A stretch of DNA of 64,000 nt from Prorocentrum cordatum. Its lineage: Eukaryota; Sar; Dinophyceae; Prorocentrales; Prorocentraceae. The stretch is taken from the NCBI GenBank assembly GCA_963575745.1, contig CAUYUJ010014207.1:233983-297982 (forward strand). Reading direction: 5' to 3'. A program made the position numbers and the translations under genes. The notes under the pieces were generated by a model, which worked only from the letters and a program-made list of their open reading frames with translations, was not told the origin of the DNA and made no database searches. Positions 36,001 through 49,600 of this stretch are shown piece after piece. Numbering within the stretch: position 1 is the stretch's first letter; the number at the start of each line of letters is the position of its first letter.

Positions 36001-39000
36001 CGCCATAGGTCTCCAGATCGTCGTCTTCAACTGCAGCGACCAGATGACCTACCAGACCATGGGTCAGATCTTCATGGGCATCGCGCAGACCGGTTGTTGG
36101 GGTTGTTTCGATGAGTTTAACCGCATCGCGATCGAGGTGCTTTCTGTGATATCCACGCAGTACAAAACCATCCTGGATGCCATCCGGCAGGATGTGTCAA
36201 TGTTCATGTTCATGGATGAGGAGATCAGGCTCATCAAGACCTGCGGTGCTTTCATTACAATGAACCCTGGCTACGCGGGGCGGACAGAGCTGCCAGAGAA
36301 TTTGAAAGCCCTCTTCCGGTCCATGGCCATGATCGTGCCAGACTTGGCCTTCATCTGCGAGAACATGCTGATGTCCGAGGGTTTCATCAAGGCCCGCCCG
36401 TTGGCGAACAAATTCGTGCAGCTGTACGCGCTCTGCAAGGAGCTGCTGTCGAAGCAGATGCACTACGATTGGGGCCTGCGTGCTGTGAAGTCACTGTTGC
36501 GGCAGGCTGGGGCGCTGAAGCGGAAGGAGCCAGAGTCGGACGAGAATCCAGTGTTGTGCCGTGCGCTGCGCGATTTCAACACCCCGAAGATCACCACGCT
36601 TGACATGCCCATCTTCCTGCGCCTGATCCAGGTCAGGCTGGCCAGGAAGCAATAGGTCGCTCCAGAGCGCTCGGGAATGCGATCCGTGCCTTCAGGAGCG
36701 CTCTGGAATGGCCGCGACGCCAGGTGCTTCCTCTGGACCCACTGGCTCTCAGAGACTCCGAATGATCTTTTCCCTGTTTTACCTCCTGCCTGCCGTCGTC
36801 TTCACAGGACTTGTTCCCCGGCATCTGGCCTAAGCAGTTCGAGGACCCAGAGTTCGAGAAGGTGGTCAGCGTTGTCGCCAAGGAGCGTGGGCTGCAGGCC
36901 GACCCGCAGTTCATCATCAAGACGGTCAGCATGATTGGGATTCTGGAAGTGCGCCACTGCATGTTTATCATCGGCCCGACCGGTTGTGGAAAGACAGAAG
37001 TGTGGAAAACGCTCATGGAAGCCCAGAAGAAAATCGGCAAAGACGGCATGTGGGAGCAGGCCAACCCCAAGGGTGTCACGTCTGATGAGCTATATGGCAC
37101 AATGTCTAAGACGAAGGAGTGGAAGGATGGCCTCATCGCAGTCATCATGCGGAACATGAGTAAAGAGGTAAACGGTTACAAGCCTTCCCATGTCAACAAA
37201 TGGGTCATTTTGGATGGTGATATCGATGCCACATGGATCGAGTCCATGAACACGGTCATGGACGACAACAAGGTCTTGACTTTGGTTAGCAACGAGCGCA
37301 TCCCGTTCACGCCCTCAATGCGGATGATCCTTGAGATTCAGGACATGAAGCATGCCAGTCCGGCTACCGTCTCACGCGGCGGGGTCCTTTTCATCAACGA
37401 GACCGACATCGGCTGGAAGCCATACATGGAGAGCTGGCGCGAGAGAATGGACCAGATTCCCCAGAGTGCTTTCTACCTGTTGTTTGCGAATTATTTCGAG
37501 GCCAACATCGAGTCCATTCGCAAGCAGTTCGCTTTTACTTGCCCGATGATGGATATGGGTTTCGTGCAGTCCCTCACGATGTTCGTGGACGCTGCGCTGG
37601 AGAGCGTGGAGAATTCGAAAGAAGTGGCAGACGCATTCAAGGCGATGGCCCAGGAGGAGCAGAAGTTGTGCTACGATGCCATCTTCGCTTACGCAATGAT
37701 GTGGACAGTCGGTGGCTGCGTCGCTGACGACAAGCAGGTCAATTACCGCAAGGTCTTCAATGCTTACATGCGCAGCATCTGCAAAGGGATCAAGTTCCCC
37801 GACGGCGGCGAGTGCTTCGACTACAGGTTTGAGCCCAAATTGAAGGAATGGGTTTCCTGGCAGGAGTACGTGATTGAGTACAACCCTGTGGCCGAGAAAA
37901 TGTACCAGAACATTGTAATCAGCAATATGGAGCTGGAACAGAGGAAGTACATCCTCGACCTCCACATCAAGCAGCAGAAGCCAGCACTGTTCGTCGGCGT
38001 CGCCGGCACTGCCAAGACCACGATAGTGAAGGACTACCTCGCCGACCTCAAGGCGAAGACGGACAACTACGTGAGCATGGCCATTAACAACAACAACTAC
38101 ACGACATCGTTCGCCCTCCAGGCCATCATCATGAGCGCCCTGGACAAGCGGTCGGGTCGCACCTTCGGGCCGCCAGGCAATAAGAAGTGCGTCTTCTTCA
38201 TTGACGATCTCAACATGCCATATGTGGACCAGTACGACACGCAGTCTGCCATCATGCTCGCGACGCAAATGCTTGCCTACAAGCAGGTGTACGACAGGGA
38301 CAAGCTTGAAGAAAAGAAAGATTCGTCAGACTGTCGCCACATCTGCCGTCCCAATGCATGTTTTATGCGTTGGCGATTGCGGCTGGCCTTATGCAGGCGC
38401 CGATTGCAGTACATCACAATCGCCTGAAGGTGAGGCGGACTGGGGCGGCGATGAGCATGAGGTAAGGGAGGGAGAGGAAAGGAACAAGGACAAGGGGGAG
38501 GCGGGGAAGGATGAGAGAGAGAGAGAAAGAGGGACGAGAGAGGCAAAGAAAGATAAACAGATAGACCGAGACAGATCGCAGCACTCCGGGCCGCGTGTCA
38601 GCCCAGGTAACCGGGCTGCGAGCGTCTGGCAGGCCGTCCTCGCACTCGCGGGAGGCGCCGCATATGTGACAGGGGTGTTGGGCCTACCTCCCCCCCCGCG
38701 CGGTCAGAGGGACCCCGTCTGGAAGATCAGGCAGGCGGCGTGGGCCCGTCGGCGGCCCCCGTGGCGAACAAGGGGGGCGCCAGGTCGTAGCACGCTCTGG
38801 CCTGCCGGCCTCGGCGGCCGTGGGGATGGAGATGCGCCGCCGTGGGGCGTCCCCCACAGCGCCCCCGGGAGAGCGGACGACGGTTCGGTCACCACCTGCG
38901 CGCGCGGTCCGCGGGAAGGGAGAGAGTCAGGGGCAACGATAGGGGGGAATATGCACAGGGGGGAAGCGCATCGACCCCGAATCGCCCGTTGATCGCCGAT

Positions 39001-42000
39001 AGGGGTCTGATATCCCCAACCCGCACAGGAAGGGGCCTACCGCCGATATATCGGCGACGTATCGCCGATTCCAGGTCGATGTATCCCCCCCTATGCCAGT
39101 CTCCCCCTATCGTTGCCCCCAGAGAGGGGGCTAGCATTGAGTCGAGCATGTGCCTCCACAGGAGGAGTATGCAAAAACATGCAGTCAATAGTCTGGTGGC
39201 GATTTTCCTACTATGTTTGATTATTTGTGACTGTTCTGGACTATTTTCATTTTTCTTCCAGAACCCGCCTGTAGGAGGACATGCCCGACCTAACGCTATC
39301 ACTGCTGTGCCGCCCCTTGAACGTCGAAGAAGGCATAAACGTCGGCAGGGAGGTTTGCCCAAAAAACGACTGCGGGCTGGAAGGCCTAATGCAGGCCGCT
39401 CCAGGCTCTTCTGCGCTCTGCGGAAGCTGCCGATCAGCGGAACCGATTTTTGTTTGTAACTGCTGGAGGTGGTGCTCCAGCTGGTTGACTCGATGATTGA
39501 GCGATGGTATCCTGGCGGCGGGAGGGGCCTCGCGATTCCGCTGCTGCTGGCCATTCGTCGCCGTGAGGTGTTGCGTGAGGTTTTGCTTGCGGTCCGTGGG
39601 CTGGGCGGTCCCGCTGGCCTGGCGGCCGTGCCCCGAGACTCGCGGCCGTCCGCGTCGGAGCCTTGGTGGGCCGAGTGGGAGGGCTGGCTGCCGAAGGCGT
39701 GGTTGGTGGCCATCGTGTTCTGACGCCTCCTTCTCCTCCTCCTCCTCCTCCTCCACCTCCTCCTCCTCCTCCTTCACCTCCTCCTCCTCCACCTCCTCCT
39801 CCTCCTCATCCTCCTCCTCCTCCTCCTACTCCTCCTCCTCCTCCTCCTCCTCCTATCCTCCTCCTCCTCCTCCTCCTCCTCCTCCTCCTCCTCCTCCTCC
39901 TCCTCCTCCTCCTCCTCCTCCTCCCCCTTGGCGCTAGCCGACTTCAACAGGTTGGTCCACGGCTGTGTTGTCATGGTCAAAGGGGCGACCGCGTGAGGAG
40001 AAGTCTGTGTCTTCGTCGTTGATGAGAGAAGCTCCAAACCCGAGCGACTCGAAGCCATTACCTTCGAAATTTTCCGTGGGTTGGGACCAAGCGTCGTCAA
40101 GTTCGTCGACATGGTCGGGTGCGGACCTGGCGGCCCGTCCATGGCCAGTGGTCCTGACTGTGCGCATGGGCTTTGCCGTCTCCCCCCCTGACTGATGGTG
40201 AGCGGGTTTGGCGCCATCTTGGAGAGCTCCGACCGCTCTTCTACTGGGGGGCGGTAGCGTACGGTGTCGCAGGTCGTCAATGGTGACGGCCACGGTGTGC
40301 ACGACATCGGCGAACTTGCGGCGCCAGTTGGCAGCGTCGGCAACGCTTTGTGGGATGTTGTGGAGCCTCGCTCGTGAGGTGGCGAGTTCAGCACCATGCC
40401 GCTCAAGATCGTCGGCAATCGGAGTGATGCGCCCATCGTTGACGGCTTGCTCCCCCACGTGCTCTCCCCACTGTTACTCGGTTTCCATCATGTCGGGCTT
40501 CGCTTGGGCACCCGGCGCAAGTTCTGCCATCGGCTTGCGCCCCGCACGTCGTCGTGTAGTCGATTCGAAGAAAAAACGAATCCGTCGACGAGCGCATGTT
40601 TGTCGACGAAGACGCGTAATGGCCTTTCGGCCGTGGCGACCAGATGAGCATGGTGGGGGGCCTGCTCGTTGCGCGAATTGTGCTGGAAAGAGTACGCGGG
40701 CGAAATGGGCCACATGGCTCTGTGCTCATCGATGTACTCTTGATAGGATTTTTCATATGGCCCCCTTTGGTGGGACCTGGTCTTCAGCCAAGGCATCCTG
40801 CAGGTCGAGCAGGGTGGGGTCTTCCTCCAGGATGCCAGTGGCTGGTGCGCGGTGGGAGTTCATGCCGGCACTGCACGGTGATTATGGTTTTGAAGGCCGT
40901 CTGTTGGTCCCCCTTCCCAGCACGAACATCCCAACGCTGCGTGCTGTTGCGTTTCTTCTTCTTGGTTGCTCCATCTGCACACGGGACACGGGCCAGCCGA
41001 GATGCTAGTCTTGACATTCCTCCGTGCGTGGGCACGCCCGCAGAGGCAGTTACAGAGGAGGCCGAGTTATCTGGCAGTGCATTTGGCTTTGCCTCTGGTT
41101 CCTAGGAGCCACGCATCAGCAAAGTAGTCAATGCCTTGCTTGACGGCGGCGACGGCCCTGAGAGCATGTCGTGTGGTTGGGGTGCGTCGGAGGAAGGATC
41201 CCTGTCGCGCGGTCCTGAGCACGCGCCCGAAGAGACCAGTTGGCTCGCGAACCCACGAACGACGGGCGCCCCAGTCGTCGCGCACGGCGGCGATCTCGGG
41301 CCATGGCCAGTCGAGTTGGACAATGGTTTGCCAAACTCTGCCAAGAGTCCGTACCGCTGGAAAGATTGCACGCTATTGTGTAGCACGTCGGCTTTGGGGT
41401 TGAGCCTCGGCGTCTCTCTTTGCGCCTGCCTTCTGAGCCTCATCGGCGCCCCCCTTGGAGCGATGGCACCGAGTCCGAGAGCGCGGCCCGGCACAGCCAC
41501 GGCGCAGCGGGCCCAGCGTGAAATCCAGGATCGCAGGTTGGGTCTGATGGCAGCGAAAGCAGCGCTGTTACACGGGTGGCTGACCCTCTCACTGGGCGCC
41601 TGGATGTCGGCTCCCGCGGCGCACGTGCTACGTCGCGAAAGGCCCGGCCGAACCCGCTCTCGCCCGCGTGCCTTTGGGGGCGCCCGCTGCGCGGGAGTCT
41701 TCCGATTGAATTTTCGGCCGCGGCCTCGAGGTTGGCGCTAGGCGCGACGACGTCAGGGGCAAGTCGACGTGCCCCATCGACATCGTCACCAGATGGTGTG
41801 ATTTGAGCGGGTACTCGTTCAGGTGGAGGGCCGCAATGTTGCGCGTGAGTTCTTTTCCCAGGGCGCGCCGACGACTTGCCCGGGTGGGTTCTCTGCCCAG
41901 CCATCTTGTCGAACAGCGATGTCTGGTCGAGAGAGGCCCGCGCGTCGCTTTCCGCGGGGGCCGTGGAGTTGTCGCCATCAGCGCACGCGGCGTTGACCGA

Positions 42001-45000
42001 CCGCGGCGTGCACTTTTGCGGCCGCTGGGCCCTGCGAGGGGGGGCTGCCCGTGAGATGACCGATGGTTCCCCCGCGCGGATGCGTCGGCAGCGGCCGTCG
42101 CATAAATGACGCCTCGCCTGCGCGACGCGGGCAGACAGCGCGGGAGGTCAGCCTGTGACCGCTGTCGGCGACGAAGCAACCAAAGCATTCACACGCGCGC
42201 AGTGCCGCGCGCGCCAGCGGGATTTCAAGGCGCGCCGCGCGCTCCACTTGGCGGGCAAGCGCGGCGCTGACATCGCGGATGGCAGCGCGGGCGGCCCCAA
42301 ATTTTACGGGGCGTGTCGAGCGAGTTCTACTAGGCGCCAGGCCGGTAATCTGGCGCTTCCCAGGCGTGCGCCCAGATGAGGGCAGTCTCCGGTCCGCGGG
42401 GAGGTCGCCTTCCCCGCGCGCCAGGATTTGCGGCGCTAGGAAGCGGGTCGAGCACGTCACCCGCCCGGCGCATTGCTCGTGGCCGTCTGGCGAAGAGGCG
42501 CAGCTTTTGGTTGTCCATCCGTTGAGACCTCCCGCTCTCGCGGCTGGTCTCGCCCATATGGAATGCATGAGGTCGTCGTCTGCGAGGCTGGAAGGCTCGG
42601 CTGGCGGTCGCCCAGGGAGTTCCCGGTGGCGCTCCGCATTGGAATCCTCCAATGCGGGCGCGATCTCGTCGCGTCGCCCCGCCGCGGCACGGCGCCCGCC
42701 CACGGCGGGCCTCCGCGCATCGCTCGCGAGTCTGATCGCGGCGCTGGCGCCCGCCAGGATTGGATCGGCGCGGCGGCCGCTGTCGCTGTCGCCAGCGGAG
42801 TCTCCTGGCTCGGCGGCGGAGCCGGCACCCTGCGTTGGCGAGGCCCCGCCGCGGCCTGGTCTGCCGCGGGCGCCGGGCGACGCGCGCGGGGGGCCATTGA
42901 GGGGCGCGCGAAGGTATACAGCGTCGGGGCCATCAGCAGCGCGACCCGCTGGGTCGCGGCCAAGCCCCCGCCCTGTGCTCGCGCGCGGCCGTTCCAAGCC
43001 TTGGCGCGGGGATTTCGGTCGGCGGGCGAGAGGCATCTCAGCCGAGCAGCTGCGGAAGCGGAAGGTTATCCAGCCCGCGGAAGCCAGGATTTCGACGCGC
43101 CCCCAAACGCGTGGGATTTCCATGAAACGGGGGGGGTCGGCCCTCGCAGCGAGCGCGTTGGCGGCCGCCCGGGCGCGCTTGGCGCCTGCTCGGGGGGCCG
43201 GGCGGTCGGCGCCACGGTCGACCGCGCGCTTCTGGCTTGCAGCCAGGCCCTTCTTCGTGGATCTCAAGGTTTGGGGGGGTTGTTCCACGTCGGTCACCTC
43301 TCGGCTGGCGGCCCAGATAGACCGAAGGCTGGCCACGCCTGGCGGCGGACTTGTTTTGCTCTAGCGGCGCGCTCCCGGGGCGGAGCTCGGCGTCGTGCCC
43401 ATGCGCCGCCATTGCTGCGGGGCCGGAATGCCCGTCGACATCATAGTCCGCATCGTCCGCGCCCGCTCTTGCGCGGCAGGCTTGCTCGACGCTGCCCCCG
43501 AGAGCACGTTACTCGTCGCTGTCCATAGCAGGGTGGGCGAGCGGGTAAGCCACGGCCGCTTTGAGTCTCATCGCCACTTGGCGGGGAGTTCACGGCGCAA
43601 GGAAAAGTTGGTGACCAGCTGATTGCCTGTGGCGCTGGCGGGTACATGGTCGATTCGAATCCTTCATGTCCCTGGTGTTCTTCGGCCCCAGTCAAGGCCT
43701 TGCCCACGGGCGTCAGATTTGTCGCCAGGAACTTCCACGGCCGCGCGCGACCACCCCAGCTTGGCGATCCGAGCGAGGACGGCAAAATCTTTGATGTACT
43801 TCCAGTAGGGCACATATCCCACCCTGCTGGCGGCCCCCCAACGCCGATGGAAGAGCGCTGCGTTGCCCGCCCCTGGATTGGCGCAGACAAACGCCGCGGC
43901 AGCACATCAGTTTAGGCCTTTTCGGCCTTGCCCACGCTTCTTCCGACGCCTGGTGGCGTTTGGGAATGGCGTGTGCTAGCGGGCTTTTGTCCATCGCGTG
44001 GTCGCGAGGAGAGCCGGCGCAGTGGGGTCGTTTCTGGTGGTGTCGACGAGGGCGCTTTATGCGGCGATGCCCTTGTGCGGCGGTGCGTGCCCCGTCGCGC
44101 TTAGCCGCGGTGGATCGGACCTTGTGGCCAGTCGCGCTTCCGTGACCTTTCCGCCGGACGTAGTCGCCCGCGGGGTTCCGCCCCCAGACGGGTCGCCAGT
44201 TCTTGTTGTTTGGCGATCGTGCGCGCCCATTGCAGGCATGACTGCGGTCGGCAGGATGCTGGGTCTCCTGCAGGGCAATGGTTGTGGCTCCAAATTGCTC
44301 GCGGAGTTCAGTGAAGATGCTCCAGTTCGCTTCGAGACTTGTGACGCTACCACTAGCGAGGCGGGCTACTTGCGGGCCTTTCATGTTCCGTCCGCGGAGC
44401 AATGGCTCCTCTAGTGGGTCGGCTCCCAAGGTGTCTAACCGCGACCGCGCGCCCCCTGGCGGGCCGCGAAAATTTCGCTTCTGGGGGATGAGCATAGCTT
44501 CCCGCGTAAAAGCCCTAAACCCGGCGGCGGCGGCGGCCAGGCGGAGGACGAAAGGGTCGAACCGTCGTCGGCGGCCGGCCGAGCGGCGGCAGCGGCGGCA
44601 GTCGACGCGACAGAGGGAGGGGAGGCCGCCGTCGTTGTCGTCACCAAACTCGGGGCCGCCACTCCTGCGTGGCGGGCGCGGCACGTCCCGCGCTAGGGCC
44701 CGCGTCATGGTTGGCCTCGCTGTCCGTCTTGTCCCTCGCGTCGGGGTCGCGCTCGGGCGCCTCGGCGTTTCGGTGTCGGTCGATTCCAGGTTTACCTGAA
44801 TTGGGCCCTTTGCGCCCGCGGGTGCGACCGCAATGGCGTCTGCGTCGCAGTTCGCGGCGCCGATCCAGACGACGTTGTCCGCTGGGTCAACGGTCGCTCG
44901 GACGACTGTCTGGGTGCACTTTTTACTTCCCCCCGTCCTGGCTGGTAGATGGCCCCTTGGCTGCGCCCCAGCGCAGGCTTGGTGACCTTGGCCGTTTGGC

Positions 45001-46640
45001 GGCGCACTGGGATTTGACAGAATCGTCCCGGGTAGTCTGTGCTGATGGGTTCCATGACGGCAAGCGCTAGAGCTGGCGTGTGAATATGTTTTAGTAAGCG
45101 GTCGCCTTTCTGCAGCGCGTGGGGCGAGATGCTGTTGGCGCACGACGCCCCGTCGCGCATCGGCGTCTACCGCGGCTCCTTCTGGCGGAGGTTCACACTC
45201 GGAGGCCCTGTTTGCAGATGAGGGCGCAGTGCAGCACGGTGTAGCTGATTATGTGTTTGTCCCGCGCAGTCTCATTCGCTCGCTCCTGAGCCTGCGTCGG
45301 TCGGGGCAGCAATGCCGGTGAATGATGTGGGTATCGGCGTTATGCTTATGAGCGCGTTCGTTGTATGCAGCGATTGCCCGGTCAAGGCCACCATTGCTTT
45401 GGAGGGCGGCGGCGCGGGCTCCCCTCCAACTAAGGTAGGTGTTTACCTCTGCTCATCTGTGAAGGGCGCCTTCTGGCGCCTCGAAACTGGCTTGGGTTGC
45501 CGCGGCGCGCGGGACGCACGGCGAGGGCCTTGTGGAGCCAGAGCGCGCGCGGAACCGAAGGGATTCGGCGCCAATCTATCAGGATAGAAAATCACAAGAC
45601 TGTTCGCCGCTTGGGCCCCACCGCCAGCCCTGACGGCCAGCATAAATCGGGCGTAGCCCCGCATGCATTCGAATGCCCGCACTTCGTTCTCGTACTACTC
45701 GTATTCCTCCCCGTCCTCCTCCCCATCCTGGTCGTCGTCGTCGTCCTCCCCCTCCTCCTCCTCGTCCTCCTCATCCTCCTCGTCTTCCTCGTATTCCTCC
45801 TACTCTAGCTCATTCTCGTCGTCCTCGTCTAGGACCTCGTCGTTTATTATGTTCCTCCTGTTTTTCCTCCTTCTCCTGGCACCTCGGTGGCCGAGAATAA
45901 AACCGTCTCCGATGGGTTGTGCCATCGGTTGCGCATTCGGCGGCCGAGAAAAATATCCGTTTCCGATCGGTTTCGCCATAGGTTGCGCCCTCGGCGGCCG
46001 AGAATAAAACCGTCTCCAGTCGGTTGCGCCATCTGTTGCGCCCTCGGCGGCCGAGAGTAAAACCGCCTTCGATCGGTTTCGCCATAGGTTGCGCCGTCGG
46101 CGGCCGAAAATAGAACCATCTCCTATCGGTTGCGCCATAGGTTGCGCTCTCGGCGGCCGAAAGTAGAACCGTCTCATATCGGTTGCGCCATATGTTGACC
46201 CCTCGGCGGCTGATAATAGAACCATATCCTATCGGTTGCACCATAGGTTGTGCTTTCGGCGGCGGAGAATACAACTGTAACCTATCGGTTGCGCCATCGG
46301 TTGCGCCCTCGGTGGCCGAGAATAAAGCCGTCTCCGATCGGTTTCGCCATAGGTTGCGCCCTCGGTGGTCGAGAATACAACTGTCACCTACCGGTTTCGC
46401 CATCGGTTGCACCTTTGGCGGCCGATGATACAACCGTCGCGTAACGGTTGCGACCAGTCTGTTCAGTTCAGTCTAGCTCAGGTCAGTTTAGTTCAGTTCA
46501 TGTCAGTCCAGTTCAGCTCAGTCAGAATACCTCGCGGGAAAAAAATCTGGGCTACACCCGACGAACACACACAGACACAAAGAACCGTCGACGTTCAGGA
46601 AATAAGGGAAAGCATGGGAAGTGGGGGAAGACGGAAATCC

Positions 46641-46697
<57 letters not shown>

Positions 46698-49600
46698 CAG
46701 GCAGGGAGGGGCCGCGTCCGGCCCCGCGATGCCAGACAAGGTTGCGGAGGAGGAGGAGGAGGATCGGTCGTCCTCCTAGGGTGCACGTGTGTGAACAAGC
46801 TGGGTCATCTTGCAGGCCTCTTCGGCCCCGCGGGCTGCTACGGCGGCGCCGTGTGGCCCTCTGTGGCCTTAAGCAGGGCCTGTCCCTCTACAGGGGGAAG
46901 CTTCAAAAATAGACAGACAATAGTCTGGGGACGCCTTCTGTAGTTATAAAAAACCAGATCGAAGTATGTTTCTGTATCTTTTATTGTTCGCCCACAATCC
47001 CCCTGTAGGGGGACACGCCCGACCTGAGGCTACACGTCAGGGTGACCTTTCGCCAGAGTGACCTGGGGTGCGGGTCCACTGCGATCCTCCGACCATTGCA
47101 TGCGGTCCCATAGCACTGCGCGCTTGGACGTTCCCCCCGCGCCCCCCCAAAGCTGCGCACTCGAGGCCCCTATTGCCCAGGGTCGCTCTTGCGTGTAGCC
47201 GAGTTCTGTGCGTTTTTGTCCGATGACCTGTGACTGGTGCCCTAGAGTGTCCCTGCGGCGCTGCTTTGTGGAGGAGGAGGGCGGAGGGACAAGGAGGAGG
47301 AGGAAGAGGAGGAGGAGGAGGAGGAGGAAGAGGAGGAGGAGGAGGAGGAGGAGGAGGAAGAGGAGGAGGAGGAGGAGGAGTACCCTGCGGCGGTGCCTTG
47401 TGTTCGGTGCCCTGGGGTTAGTGCCATGTGGCGCCTTCAAATCTGCGCGTACGGGCGCCGCGAGTAGCCTGGGGCGGTCTCAATCGGCCACGCGCAGAGG
47501 GGGGCAGGAGGAGGCGGAAGGCTTCCTGGAAGCGCCCCTGCTTCTCAGAAGGCGCGGGCCCTGCCCGCAGACGTGGGGCCGGCGGCTTCTGAGAACCAGC
47601 ACCTGTCTAAGAAGCAGTCCCCCCTCCCCCTGCCCACTTGCGCGCGCCGCCAACTCGACACGTCAACCCCTGGGGCGCGGAGCGCCCCTGGGGCGCCGCC
47701 GCAGGCGGCGCCCCAGGGTGATGAGACCGCCCAGGACTCTTCGGGGGTCCTGCTGAGGCCAGCCGGGACTACCTGGGAGGGCCGTCCGTGCCCCGCCCGA
47801 AGCTTGATCAACGCCCCTCGTGTGTGTGTGGGGGTGCGCCGCACCCCGCTCGTCCGAGCGGCCCCGGCTCGCCTCCTCTCCCTTCCTCGGCCGTCGCCCC
47901 GCCGTCCTCTTTCTCTCCTCCTGCGTGGTGGCACCATTGGCTCACAAAGTCTGCCCCGTTTCGCTCCGCTCGCCAGCGCAGCCACTCTGCCTGGCCGCCG
48001 ACGAAAAAAGTGGGTCGCCCGTCCGTTCTACGCCGCGCCGCTGCGTGCGGGGCCTCGACGCCAAAAAGTGTTTGTGTGTGGGTCGGTGGGGGGGAAGGGT
48101 CTCAAAGTTGTAGGCCCACAGGGTCGGCGGACTTGGTAGACATGCTCTTCTGCGCATGCATGAACCCGAAGGCCGGTTCCTTCATGGTCAACGCCCGCCT
48201 CCAGCGCCGCTTCACTGTGCTGACCACCTACATGCCCACCTCTTCTGTTATCAGCGGCATCTACGCAACAATTCTGGAGAAGCATCTGGCCGGATTCAAC
48301 CCAGGGGTGCAGAGGCTGTGTGAACCCATCGTCCAGGCCACCATTGATGTGTTGATTGGCCCCGCGGGTATCTTGAACAATCCGAGTTTTTTGCCATCGG
48401 CTTCCAAGTTTCACTACCAATTCAACTTGAAGGACGTGGCCAACATCTTCCAGGGATTGCTGAACACCTCTGCTGGCATCTACAAGGGCCCTGTCCAGTT
48501 TTTACGGGTGTGGCTGCACGAGTGTTATCGCGTCTTCGGCGACAGGCTGATCAACGCGGCCGACGCAGCGGAGTTGCAGCAGATCCTAGACAAGGTCGCA
48601 ACGAAGGCGTTCACCAGCGTCTCCAAAGAGGAGCTCTTCTCGCAGCCGCTGATCTTCACCTCCTTCATGACCCAGGCGGGGGGGAACGAGCGCATGTACG
48701 TGACGGTGAAGGACACAGCGTCGCTCAAGAAGGTCGTGGAGGAGAAGCTGAACGAGTACAACGAGACATATGCGGCCATGAACCTAGTGCTGTTCGGCGA
48801 TGCCCTCGGACACGTCTGCCGCATCTGCCGCATCACCGACAACCCGTGTGGCAACGCGCTGCTCGTCGGCGTGGGCGGCTCGGGAAAGCAGTCACTGGCC
48901 AGGCTGGCGAGCTTCCTCAATGGCCAGGACATCTTGCGGATCTTGGTCAACCAGAGCTATGGAACGGGGGACCTCAAGGCGGACCTGCAGGAGTTCTACA
49001 AGAAAGCGGCAGTAAAACCTGGTACCCCTCATGCGTTCTTGATGACCGATGGTCAGATCGCGGACGAGCGCTTCCTCGTGTTCATTAACGACATGCTCTC
49101 AAGCGGCAACATCCCAGATCTCTTCGCCCGCGAGGAGTACGACGCCATCTTCGGCTCGGTCCGCAACCTGGCGAAGGCGCAGGGGTATAGCGACGACCGC
49201 GAGGGCCTCTTCGCTTTCTTCATCGACAAGGTGCGCAAGAACCTGCATTTTATCCTCTGCCATTCTCCGGTCGGCGACACATTCCGGATACGCGGTAGGA
49301 AGTTCCCTGCGCTGATAAGTTGCACAGTGGTTGACGAATTCATGCCGTGGCCCCGCGACGCTTTGGAGGGAGTCGCCCAACGCTTCTTGGTTGAGCTCTA
49401 CCAGGAGGGCAACGTTCGAGACGAGGCGATGGTGGATGGACTCGCGGGGGGCATGGCGGAGACACATTTGTCGATCGACCAGGCCAACAAGGAACTCCTG
49501 CAAACGGAGCGCCGCTTCAACTACACGACGCCGAAGTCGTTCCTGGAGTTGGTGAGTTTCTACATCAGAATGCTCACCAACAAACAGCGAACCGTGAACA

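Larger units (their letters stand above)
38325..48113 (+). other. Intron 4, about 9.8 kb, repeat-filled
   Basis: Separates the two halves of AAA3. From 5' to 3' it holds purine-rich spacer (38440-38560), a TIR element (38932-39118), a family I copy (39137-39293), a TCC tract, an opposite-strand retroelement remnant (about 39.3-45.1 kb), a 53-bp minisatellite, a family II fragment, (TA)n, another family I copy, a GGA tract and a family IV element. The tentative ends are C|GTCAGA and GTTGTAG|GCC. Confidence 0.8.

Noticed and set aside
42000-43400. Very long Arg/Ala/Pro-rich frames on both strands
   Set aside because: Typical of GC-rich DNA where stop codons are rare; plus and minus frames are equally open and show no domain.
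47788-48113. Upstream extension of the exon 5 reading frame
   Set aside because: No dynein similarity, Pro/Ser-rich, and an acceptor lies at 48113; retained only because the frame happens to be open.
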